From: JAFKKS01 sp039808325
GTDB taxonomy: Bacteria; Pseudomonadota; Alphaproteobacteria; Rhizobiales; Xanthobacteraceae
Assembly (NCBI GenBank): GCA_039808325.1
Contig: JBDHSU010000108.1
Location: 1-14,209 of the forward strand
Reading direction: 5' to 3'
Length of the DNA stretch: 14,209 nucleotides
The notes under the pieces are model-generated. The model was not told the origin of the DNA. It saw only the letters and a program-made list of their open reading frames with translations, and searched no databases. This document shows, one piece after another, positions 7,524-13,822 of this stretch. The position numbers were made by a program, and so were the translations under genes. Positions within the stretch are counted from its first letter, which is position 1; each line of letters starts with the position of its first letter.

Positions 7524-8975
7524 TTATTCGGCCGCCGCCGTCACATTCGCGCCCGCGATGGACGGCGAAAGGTAGGCGCCCTGCTGCAGCAGGGCACGCT
7601 GGATCACGCGCGGATCAAGCGCGCGCGGCGTGACGCCGGCGTTGGCGGCGAGTGCGGCCGCGACGCCTGCCGCCTGGCCGGTCATCCAGCACTGCGGGAT
7701 TTCGCGCAGGAACGTATGCGAGCTTGCATCGCAGGCGACGTGCCGTCCGGCTCCCATCGCGCCTTCCAATCCCGTCGGCAGAAGCGAGCTGTAAGGCACC
7801 GAGATGTTCTTCCACTTCGGCGCCAGCGACGCCGACACGCCGATCTCGTCGTCCCATACCTTGCCGTCGTCCCACTGCGCGCGCGTCACCATGCGTTCCG
7901 CACTGAAGCGGCGGCTATGGCGCACGCCGACCTGTGGCGCGCCGAGGAGCAGGTACGCGTTCTCGAACCCGGGCGCATGCGCCCGGTAGGTCTCGATGTG
8001 CCCGACGGCGAGTTCGCGGGACCTGATTTCGACCTCGGTGAGGTCCTCGACGTCGATGGCGCTATAGCCGGAAAGGCGCGGGCCCATGAACAGGGCGATG
8101 TCCGAACGCCAGGAGAAGAAGGGCTTCTCGAAGAACGTCATCTTGTCGCGGCCCCGCTTCATGAAGTCGGCGAAGCCCTGTTTGTTGTCGCGTCGGAACG
8201 CCGTCCAGCGTTCCATGTCGACGCCTCCCGCCATGAAGGCGGTGTTGATGCAGTGATGGATGTCGGTGGTGTCGATATCCGAATCCGTGGAGGCGCCGGC
8301 GCGCGCCAACAGGTCCGCGTCGCCGGTCGTGTCGATCACGACCTTGGCGAACACCGCCCGGCGGCCTTCCTTGCTCTCGAAGATGGCGCCGCGCAGGACA
8401 TTGCCTTCGACGATCGGCTGCACCGCCCAGGCGTGCAGCGTCAGGCGCACCTTGCGCTCGAGCGCCATGCGCATCGAAAGCGTCTTGAGCGCCTCCGGGT
8501 CGACGGTGGGGGACCAGGTGACGGTGCCCTGGAACGCGGCGGTGCGGTATGACCAGTAGTCGACGGCGTCCGCGTCCTTGGATCCCCACTTCGCACGCGG
8601 CGGACCCATCACCGCGTCTTTCGGCAAGCGGTCGAAGACATCGCGTGCGAAGCCGGCGATGACCTGCTGGCCGCTCCAGTCCGTCATGCGGTCGATCCAG
8701 ATGACGAGTCCGCCGGTCGAGAGGCCGCCGAGGTGGTTGTATCGCTCCACCAGTATGACGTCGGCTCCGAGCCGGGCGGCGGAAATGGCCGCCGCCGTGC
8801 CGGCAGGCCCGCCGCCGACGACCAGCACGTCGGTTTCCGCGAAAACCGGCGTCTCCCGGGCCGCCTCGCGATAGGTGGCGGTGGGGCGCGCGCGGCGCAC
8901 GCGCTGACCGCTGCCGCCGAAGATTTCGAGGCCTTGTTCCTCGGAGACGGCGTTTTCGGACTTCGGCTCGGTCAT
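7524..8975 (-). CDS. FAD-dependent oxidoreductase (FAD_oxidored family)
   Basis: This 483-residue flavoprotein has an FAD-binding Rossmann motif, DVLVVGGGPAGTAAAISAARLG (glycines at residues 54-59), ending in an acidic residue in LVERYNHLGG. That pattern and the TGDADLLARAG segment are typical of the FAD-dependent oxidoreductase group PF12831. The C-terminal part has GAMGAGRHVACDASSHTFLREIPQCWMTGQAAGVAAALA, the second FAD contact region, quoted here only as a landmark at about residues 415-455. An N-terminal stretch of about 45 residues precedes the fold and has no signal peptide. The start at 8975 is secured by AGGAGG 6 nt upstream; longer in-frame starts run into the intergenic region. Substrate unknown. 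It is convergent with the hydroxyaspartate aldolase-like gene and divergent from the sulfide-detoxification pair, so neither partner is proven. Confidence 0.85.
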   Translation of the reverse strand: MTEPKSENAVSEEQGLEIFGGSGQRVRRARPTATYREAARETPVFAETDVLVVGGGPAGTAAAISAARLGADVILVERYNHLGGLSTGGLVIWIDRMTDWSGQQVIAGFARDVFDRLPKDAVMGPPRAKWGSKDADAVDYWSYRTAAFQGTVTWSPTVDPEALKTLSMRMALERKVRLTLHAWAVQPIVEGNVLRGAIFESKEGRRAVFAKVVIDTTGDADLLARAGASTDSDIDTTDIHHCINTAFMAGGVDMERWTAFRRDNKQGFADFMKRGRDKMTFFEKPFFSWRSDIALFMGPRLSGYSAIDVEDLTEVEIRSRELAVGHIETYRAHAPGFENAYLLLGAPQVGVRHSRRFSAERMVTRAQWDDGKVWDDEIGVSASLAPKWKNISVPYSSLLPTGLEGAMGAGRHVACDASSHTFLREIPQCWMTGQAAGVAAALAANAGVTPRALDPRVIQRALLQQGAYLSPSIAGANVTAAAE

Positions 8976-9068
8976 CGTCGGCCTCCTGCGAGTTTTCCGC
9001 GCCCATCCGACGCCCTCACACGGCGAGCGCGGCGCGATTTTCCGGACCTTCGCAAGGGCGGCAGGGCA

Positions 9069-9098
9069 TTGCAAATACCAAATCGGCAAGGACAGAAT
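9069..9098 (+). promoter_or_regulatory. Weak sigma70-like promoter candidate before the sulfur genes
   Basis: TTGCAA and CAGAAT (4 of 6 matches each to the bacterial consensus) are separated by 18 nt. They lie about 95 nt before the first ATG of the DUF442-persulfide dioxygenase pair, within a locally AT-richer stretch of the divergent intergenic region. Confidence 0.25.
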
Positions 9099-9193
9099 GC
9101 ACGAAGACGCGGCCCGCTGATGGCGGCTGCCCGACGACCCGGCCACGGCGCCATGCTGCGCGGCCCGGATATCCGAACGAAGGAGAAAAGGCG

Positions 9194-9625
9194 ATGCAGA
9201 CGGTTCGTATCAACGACAAGATCTCGGTCGCGAGGCAGCCGGAGATCGAAGCATTCGCTGAGCTTGCCGCGGACGGATTCAAGGCCGTGATCAACAACCG
9301 GCCGGACGGCGAGGATGCCCAGCAGCCCGGATCTGCCGCCGAGAAGCAGGCCGCCGCCGCCGCGGGTCTTGCCTATACGCACATCCCGGTCACCGGGGCG
9401 ACGCTCACGGAAGCGGATATCCGCGCCTTCCAGGCCGCGCTCGCCAAGACGGACGGCCCCGTCCTGGCGCATTGCAAGGGAGGCACCCGTTCGCTGATGC
9501 TATGGGTGCTCGGCGAGGTGCTGGATGGCCGCATGCGCGCCGACGAGGTGCGCGCGTTTGGCGAGCAGCGGGGGCTCGATCTGCGCGGCGCCGAAGCGTG
9601 GCTTGCCCAGCGCGGCGGACGCTGA
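9194..9625 (+). CDS. DUF442 / TIGR01244-family protein (Blh N-domain-like sulfur or phosphatase protein)
   Basis: The 143-residue single-domain protein resembles the DUF442 domain found at the N-terminus of Blh (beta-lactamase hydrolase-like protein) in the BigR operons of Agrobacterium and Xylella. Its fold is related to tyrosine phosphatases and works like a rhodanese in that context. The active-site loop is LAHCKGGTRS with Cys94, His93 just before it and Arg99 after it. VINNRPDGEDAQQP (about residues 32-45) is the other conserved block. AAGGAG upstream of the ATG is a strong ribosome binding site. The stop overlaps the next start (TGATG), so it is translationally coupled to the persulfide dioxygenase. 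This gives a sulfur-transfer role in sulfide detoxification as the best inference; a protein phosphatase role is the alternative. Confidence 0.85.
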   Translation: MQTVRINDKISVARQPEIEAFAELAADGFKAVINNRPDGEDAQQPGSAAEKQAAAAAGLAYTHIPVTGATLTEADIRAFQAALAKTDGPVLAHCKGGTRSLMLWVLGEVLDGRMRADEVRAFGEQRGLDLRGAEAWLAQRGGR

Positions 9626-10542
9626 TGATGAAAAATTCCGATGCGCCGGCCGGCGGCGGGAAGCCAGTGCTTCGGCCCGACATCAAGGCCTTCTACGAAC
9701 CGCGCACTTTCAGCGTTCAATATGTGGTCTCGGATCCGCGCACCAAGGCGTGCGCCATCATCGATCCGGTGCTGGATTTCGACGAGAAGGCCGGCGCCAC
9801 CGCGACCATGAGCGCCGATGCGATCCTTGCCTATGTTGCCGGCGAAGGGCTGCGCATCGAATGGATTCTCGACACGCATCCGCACGCGGACCATTTCTCC
9901 GCGGCGCAGTATATGCGGAAGAAGACGGGTGCGCCCAAGGCCATCGGCGCCCATATCGTCGATGTCCAGGCGCTCTGGTCGAGGATTTACAATCTGCCCG
10001 ATCTGCCCACGGACGGCTCGCAGTGGGACAAGCTTTTCGTCGCCGGCGAGCGATTCAAGATCGGCGAACTGGATGCCTCCGTGATGTTCTCGCCGGGGCA
10101 TACGCTGGCCTCGGTGACGTATGTGATCGGCGACGCGGCTTTCGTTCACGACACGCTCTTCATGCCGGACGGCGGGACGGCGCGCGCGGACTTCCCGGGG
10201 GGCAGCGCGCAGCGCCTGTGGCAATCGATCCAGGAGATCCTTGCGCTGCCTGACGGCACGCGCCTCTTCACCGGCCACGACTATCAGCCGGGCGGCCGCG
10301 AGCCGCGATGGGAGAGCACGGTCGCGGAGCAGAAGCGCGACAACCCGCATATTGCCGGAAAGGACGAAGCGGCTTTCGTTGCGCTGCGCGAGGCGCGCGA
10401 TCGCACCTTGCCGATGCCGCGTCTGATCCTCCATGCCCTGCAGGTGAACATCCGCGGCGGCGAGTTGCCGCCGCCGGAGGGCAACGGCAGGCGCTACTTG
10501 AAATTCCCTCTGGACGCGCTCGGTCCCGGATCGTGGACGTGA
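9625..10542 (+). CDS. Persulfide dioxygenase (ETHE1-like metallo-beta-lactamase fold)
   Basis: The 305-residue metallo-beta-lactamase-fold protein is of ETHE1/SdoA type. These non-heme iron enzymes oxidise glutathione persulfide to sulfite and glutathione. The metal motif is THPHADH (His85, His87, Asp89, His90), followed by SPGHT (His159), FVHDTLF (Asp176) and FTGHDY (His218). This set fits the mononuclear-iron branch, and the FYEPRTFSVQYVVSD opening is also typical. It is longer than human ETHE1 (about 254 residues), mainly because of a C-terminal extension after residue 230 found in the bacterial Blh-type proteins. The start overlaps the upstream stop by one base; a second ATG follows directly at 9628. 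With the DUF442 gene it equals a Blh protein split in two. No BigR-type regulator gene is in the window. Confidence 0.9.
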   Translation: MMKNSDAPAGGGKPVLRPDIKAFYEPRTFSVQYVVSDPRTKACAIIDPVLDFDEKAGATATMSADAILAYVAGEGLRIEWILDTHPHADHFSAAQYMRKKTGAPKAIGAHIVDVQALWSRIYNLPDLPTDGSQWDKLFVAGERFKIGELDASVMFSPGHTLASVTYVIGDAAFVHDTLFMPDGGTARADFPGGSAQRLWQSIQEILALPDGTRLFTGHDYQPGGREPRWESTVAEQKRDNPHIAGKDEAAFVALREARDRTLPMPRLILHALQVNIRGGELPPPEGNGRRYLKFPLDALGPGSWT

Positions 10543-10572
10543 CGGAACGACGGCCGTGGAGTCTGTGTCGCA

Positions 10573-12093
10573 CTAAGCGGCCTCGCGCTGCATTGCCAGT
10601 TCCGCCTCGAGACTCGCGACATCGCGGAAGATCGACGCGACGGCTTGCACGCGCCCGTTCCGCTTGTAGCGCAGCAGGCAATCCTTCGCCGCGATGTCGC
10701 CTTCGATCGTGATCGCATCCCATTGCTCGGCGTGCCCGACGTAATTGATCGGCACGTCGTAGTGCTGGCTCCAGAAGAACGGCACGGCGTCGAATCTCTC
10801 GCGCCGCCCCAGCATGTTGCGCGCCGCCGTCTGGCCTTGACGCTCGGCAACCACCCAATGCTCCACGCGAATGGCGCCGAACCGCGCCGAAGGCCAGCGC
10901 GCGATATCGCCGGCGGCGTAAATGCCCGGCACGCTCGTCTCGAGAAACGCGTCGACGGAAACGCCGCGGTCGAGTGTCAACCCGCTTTGCTCCGCCAGGC
11001 TCAAGCGTGGGCGCACGCCGATGCCGACGACCACGAGGTCGGCTTCGAGCGCGGCGCCGCCTTTCAGCAGCGCGCGCTTGCCTTCGAAGGCCGTGACGCT
11101 CTCGCCGAGATGGAAGACGACGCCGTGCTGCTCATGCAGCGCGCGCACGAACGCCCCCATCTCCGGCCCGAGAATGCGCGCCATCGGCACCTGCTCGGGC
11201 GCGACGACGTGGACCTCGATGTCGCGCGCGCGCAAGGCGGCGGCGGTTTCCAGCCCGATGAAGCTCGCGCCGACAACAAGGGCGCGCCGCGCGCGCGCGG
11301 CCCGCTCGATGATCGCGCGGCAGTCGGCGAGCGAGCGCAGCGTCCGCACATGCGGCTGCTCCGCGCCGGGAATGGAAAGCCGCACGGGCTCCGCGCCGGT
11401 CGCCAGGAGGAGCCGATCGAAGCCGAACGAACGGCCATCGTCGGTGACAACCGTCCGCGCCGCCGTGTCGATGCTTCGAACCTTTGTCCCGACGTTCAGC
11501 GCGATGTTGTTTTCGCTGTAGAAGTCGTCCGGCCGTAACGGAAGCCAATCTTCCGGAGCCGAGCCGGCGAGATAATCCTTCGACAGGTTCGGGCGATCGA
11601 CCGGCGGTGCCGCGTCGTCGCTCAGCATGGTGACGGAACCTTGAAAGCCTTCGCGGCGCAGCATTTCGGCGGCCGCGAACCCGGCGGCGCCGCCGCCCAC
11701 GATAACGAACTTTTCCCCGGCGGTTCCGGCTTTGGGACCGGCTTTTTTCGCCGCCTCCAGCTTTTCGCGCACGAAGATTTTTCCGTCGCGTTGCTCCGTC
11801 CGCCAGCGCGACAGGGGATCGAAGGCCGGTGCGTGTTCCGCCTCGCCGCTGCGAAGATTGAAGCAGGCATGATGCCATGGACAGCGCACGCTGTCGCCGA
11901 CGACGATCCCCTCAGCCAGCGGCCCGTGATAATGCGTGCACTGCGCGCCGACCGCGACGATGCCGTCGCCGAGGCGCACCAACAGGATTTCGTCTTCCCC
12001 GACATGCCCGAGCAGCTTGCCGCCGACGAAGGCGGCGAGGGCGACCCCCTGGCTGAGATCCGGGCCGGCCGCTTGCGTCTGTTCGGTGTTCAT
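10573..12093 (-). CDS. Rieske ferredoxin-FAD reductase fusion (AIFM3/ferredoxin-reductase type)
   Basis: This 506-residue two-part protein starts with a Rieske [2Fe-2S] domain (residues 15-110): CTH at 52-54 and CPWH at 71-74 give the two-Cys, two-His ligand set. A short Lys/Ala-rich linker (111-127) leads to a pyridine-nucleotide-disulfide-type reductase. FAD loop GGGAAG is at 133-138, the NAD(P)H-binding loop VVGASFIG at 273-280, and the second FAD contact YAAGD at about 392-396. A C-terminal reductase domain includes FFWSQHYD. The domain order matches AIFM3-like and Rieske-linked ferredoxin reductases, which pass electrons from NAD(P)H through FAD to an iron-sulfur centre. AAGGGAG, 6 nt before the ATG, supports the start. 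It converges on the persulfide dioxygenase gene, leaving 30 nt between stops. It occupies the place where cas9 would be expected in a II-C locus. The electron acceptor is unknown. Confidence 0.92.
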   Translation of the reverse strand: MNTEQTQAAGPDLSQGVALAAFVGGKLLGHVGEDEILLVRLGDGIVAVGAQCTHYHGPLAEGIVVGDSVRCPWHHACFNLRSGEAEHAPAFDPLSRWRTEQRDGKIFVREKLEAAKKAGPKAGTAGEKFVIVGGGAAGFAAAEMLRREGFQGSVTMLSDDAAPPVDRPNLSKDYLAGSAPEDWLPLRPDDFYSENNIALNVGTKVRSIDTAARTVVTDDGRSFGFDRLLLATGAEPVRLSIPGAEQPHVRTLRSLADCRAIIERAARARRALVVGASFIGLETAAALRARDIEVHVVAPEQVPMARILGPEMGAFVRALHEQHGVVFHLGESVTAFEGKRALLKGGAALEADLVVVGIGVRPRLSLAEQSGLTLDRGVSVDAFLETSVPGIYAAGDIARWPSARFGAIRVEHWVVAERQGQTAARNMLGRRERFDAVPFFWSQHYDVPINYVGHAEQWDAITIEGDIAAKDCLLRYKRNGRVQAVASIFRDVASLEAELAMQREAA

Positions 12094-12454
12094 GGGGCTC
12101 TCCCTTGATGTGCTTCTGCTGATCTTAAGCCGAGCATCGGCCGCTGGACGCGGAAATCGTCGCGGAAAAGACCAACGCTCGTGACTGTGTTAGATCGTTG
12201 CAGGCGGGAAAGGGTCCCCCGGGAGCGTGTCCGACGCTCGTGAGGGCGCGCGATGCCATCGAGGCTGTCTGCGCCGCCGGTCGCCGCGACACGAGCCGTT
12301 ATCGGGCAATGCGCCGCCGTGGGGCCGATCGCGCACGATTTTTCCTTTTGAAGGGTGGACTATGCGCTCCTTCTCATTAACCACCTTTTAACCCAACCGT
12401 TGCGTTCATTTTGTTTTACCGCAACTCTGCGCCGCTTTTGCAAGGACGGCGGCG
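12094..12454. other. 361-nt intergenic region between reductase and cas1
   Basis: No convincing protein-coding gene is seen. The half next to the reductase is GC-rich and contains the 10-nt direct repeat ACGCTCGTGA (12175-12184 and 12234-12243) and a small hairpin GAGCGT-GTCCG-ACGCTC (12223-12239). A weak T-rich stop-like end lies at 12339-12349. From about 12335 to 12420 the sequence turns AT-rich and holds a perfect CtrA-type box (12377-12392). Fragments resembling the CRISPR repeat occur only as 7-8-nt matches (CCAACCG at 12394, ACCGCAAC at 12418), too short to call an anti-repeat. Confidence 0.6.
12377..12392 (+). promoter_or_regulatory. Putative CtrA binding box upstream of cas1
   Basis: TTAACCACCTTTTAAC matches the alphaproteobacterial CtrA consensus TTAA-N7-TTAAC exactly. 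It lies 62 nt before the cas1 ATG in an AT-rich patch of an otherwise GC-rich window, which makes a chance match less likely but not negligible. CtrA, the cell-cycle master regulator, activates or represses depending on position; binding here is inferred only from the match. Confidence 0.45.
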
Positions 12455-13354
12455 ATGGTTGGACGCGTCGTGGAGATCGCAAGTGACGGGCGCCATCTCG
12501 CCGTCGATCGCGGTTTCATGACGGTGGCGGAGAAAGGCAGCGAGCTCGGTCGCGTTCCTCTCGACGACGTCGCGGCCCTTGTCGCCAACGCGCACGGGCT
12601 TACCTCCTCCAACAACCTGATGGTGACGCTCGCGGCGCGTGGCGTGCCGGTCATTCTTTGCGGCGCCAATCATCGACCGGCGGCGCTGGTCTGGCCGGTC
12701 GACGGGCATCACGCGCAGGCTGGCCGCATGAGCGACCAGGCGAACGCGTCGGCTCCGCTGAAGAAGCGGCTGTGGCAGCAGATCGTGCAGGCGAAGATTC
12801 TGGCACAGGGCGCAACGCTAGCCGCGGTCGGCGCCGAAGCTGGCGGTTTTCGCCTGTTGGCGCGCAAGGTGCGCAGCGGCGACCCGGACAATGTTGAGGC
12901 CGAGGCGGCGCGGCGCTATTGGCCGCTCCTCTTCGGCGACGACTTCCGCCGCGATCATGACGGCGATGGGATCAACGGCCTCCTGAACTATGGATACGCG
13001 ATCTTGCGCGCGGCGACGGCGCGCGCCGTGATGGCGGCCGGACTGCACCCGAGCCTCGGCCTCATGCACTCCAATCGCGGCAACGCCATGGTGCTGGTCG
13101 ATGACTTGATGGAGCCGTTTCGCCCCGTTGTCGACCGCGAAGTGCATCGGCTGCGCGGCGAAGGATTTGACGCGGTGAATAGCGAGACGAAGGCGATGCT
13201 CGCACGCCTTATGGTGGTGGACCTGCCGACCGATGACGGCGTGAGCCCGCTGATGACTTGTCTCGAGCGCCTTTCAAGTTCGCTAGCCAAGGCCTTCGCC
13301 GGAGAAGCGGAAAAGCTTCTTCTACCGCAGCCGGGCCTGCCGCTTGGCTTCTGA
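12455..13354 (+). CDS. cas1: Type II-C CRISPR integrase Cas1
   Basis: The 299-residue Cas1 with cas2 makes the complex that inserts new spacers into the array. The N-terminal beta domain (MVGRVVEIASDGRHL, then LGRVPLDDVAALVANAHGL) and the LCGANHRPAALVWPVDGHH block follow the type II-C pattern. The helical catalytic domain carries the three metal-site residues at expected places: Glu148 in NVEAEAARRYWPLLFG, His205 in LMHSN, and Glu220 in DDLMEPFRP. All are intact, so the enzyme should be active. AAGGAC lies 7 nt before the ATG. It is the first cas gene on this strand, with no cas9 upstream; the nearest upstream gene is a divergent reductase. Only 2 nt separate its stop from cas2. A CtrA-like box lies in its presumed promoter. 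Confidence 0.96.
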   Translation: MVGRVVEIASDGRHLAVDRGFMTVAEKGSELGRVPLDDVAALVANAHGLTSSNNLMVTLAARGVPVILCGANHRPAALVWPVDGHHAQAGRMSDQANASAPLKKRLWQQIVQAKILAQGATLAAVGAEAGGFRLLARKVRSGDPDNVEAEAARRYWPLLFGDDFRRDHDGDGINGLLNYGYAILRAATARAVMAAGLHPSLGLMHSNRGNAMVLVDDLMEPFRPVVDREVHRLRGEGFDAVNSETKAMLARLMVVDLPTDDGVSPLMTCLERLSSSLAKAFAGEAEKLLLPQPGLPLGF

Positions 13355-13356
13355 CG

Positions 13357-13713
13357 ATGCCGCGCCCGCAAATCGACGCGCCCGTGGCCCTTTCGAGCTA
13401 TCGTATCATGTGGCTGTTCGTCCTCTTCGATCTACCGGTTGGCACAAAAAAAGAGCGCAAATCAGCGAGCGGTTTCCGGCTGAAACTGCTCGACCTCGGC
13501 TTCGAAATGACGCAGTTTTCAGTTTATCTTCGTTTCTGCTCGGGCAAGGAACAGGCACAAGTTTATGAACGCAAGATCGAGCAAGCCATGCCCCCGTCCG
13601 GCAAGGTGCACATCATCGGCATCACCGACAAGCAGTATGAGACGATCCGAACCTATCGTGGGCGAAAACGGGAACAGAGCCCGAAAAATCCCGATCAATA
13701 CGCGCTATTTTGA
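13357..13713 (+). CDS. cas2: Type II-C CRISPR protein Cas2
   Basis: The 118-residue Cas2 forms the dimeric core that bridges Cas1 dimers during spacer integration. The ferredoxin-like fold begins at SSYRIMWLFVLFDLP, with the conserved Asp25 at the end of the first strand. GFEMTQFSVYLRFC and KVHIIGITDKQYETI complete the core. The tail from about residue 97 (RGRKREQSPKNPDQYALF) is basic and ends in the hydrophobic residues common in II-C relatives. The ATG at 13357 is 2 nt after the cas1 stop; an internal ATG at 13408 would start just before the first strand, but the longer form matches relatives. The gene is probably co-transcribed with cas1 and is followed after 73 nt by the array. Confidence 0.94.
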   Translation: MPRPQIDAPVALSSYRIMWLFVLFDLPVGTKKERKSASGFRLKLLDLGFEMTQFSVYLRFCSGKEQAQVYERKIEQAMPPSGKVHIIGITDKQYETIRTYRGRKREQSPKNPDQYALF

Positions 13714-13748
13714 CGCGTCTGGCATCGCCATGGCGAGCTGCGAGCAGG

Positions 13749-13774
13749 AAAAAAGGCCCTGTTTCCAGGGCCTT
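13749..13774 (-). terminator. Minus-strand intrinsic terminator between array and cas2
   Basis: On the minus strand, AAGGCCCTG and CAGGGCCTT form a perfect 9-bp hairpin with a 4-nt loop, whose 3' arm runs into TTTTTT. On the plus strand the hairpin is followed by GATCC without T-run, so termination is expected only for transcripts coming from the array toward cas2. It begins 12 nt beyond the edge of the first repeat. Confidence 0.85.
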
Positions 13775-13786
13775 GATCCATATCGC

Positions 13787-13822
13787 AGTTTAGCGGTCTG
13801 GTGATTGAGGGCCAACCGCAAC
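13787..13822 (-). promoter_or_regulatory. Promoter-like pair inside each CRISPR repeat (first copy shown)
   Basis: On the minus strand of the repeat, TTGGCC (plus-strand 13810-13815) and TAAACT (13787-13792) are separated by exactly 17 nt, and the -10 is the last six bases of the repeat. Each element matches 4 of 6 consensus bases. Neisseria meningitidis II-C repeats likewise end in a -10 box, so each spacer is transcribed from the repeat before it. A start about 7 nt into the spacer would leave about 24 nt of guide. The same pair recurs in every complete repeat. Confidence 0.6.

Noticed and set aside
6558..8552. 664-codon open frame on the plus strand
   Set aside because: It overlaps the aldolase-like gene in another frame and runs antisense through the FAD oxidoreductase. 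The product is Arg/Ala/Gly-rich low-complexity sequence, the usual shadow of GC-rich codon bias.
12198..12380. 60-codon open frame upstream of cas1, tested as a Cas9 remnant or small protein
   Set aside because: No Shine-Dalgarno, Arg/Ala-rich composition, no RuvC or HNH-like segment; an equally long frame exists on the opposite strand.
12394..12425. CCAACCG and ACCGCAAC fragments as a degenerate repeat or anti-repeat
   Set aside because: Each match is only 7-8 nt, the flanks do not continue the repeat, and there is no room for a tracrRNA body before cas1.
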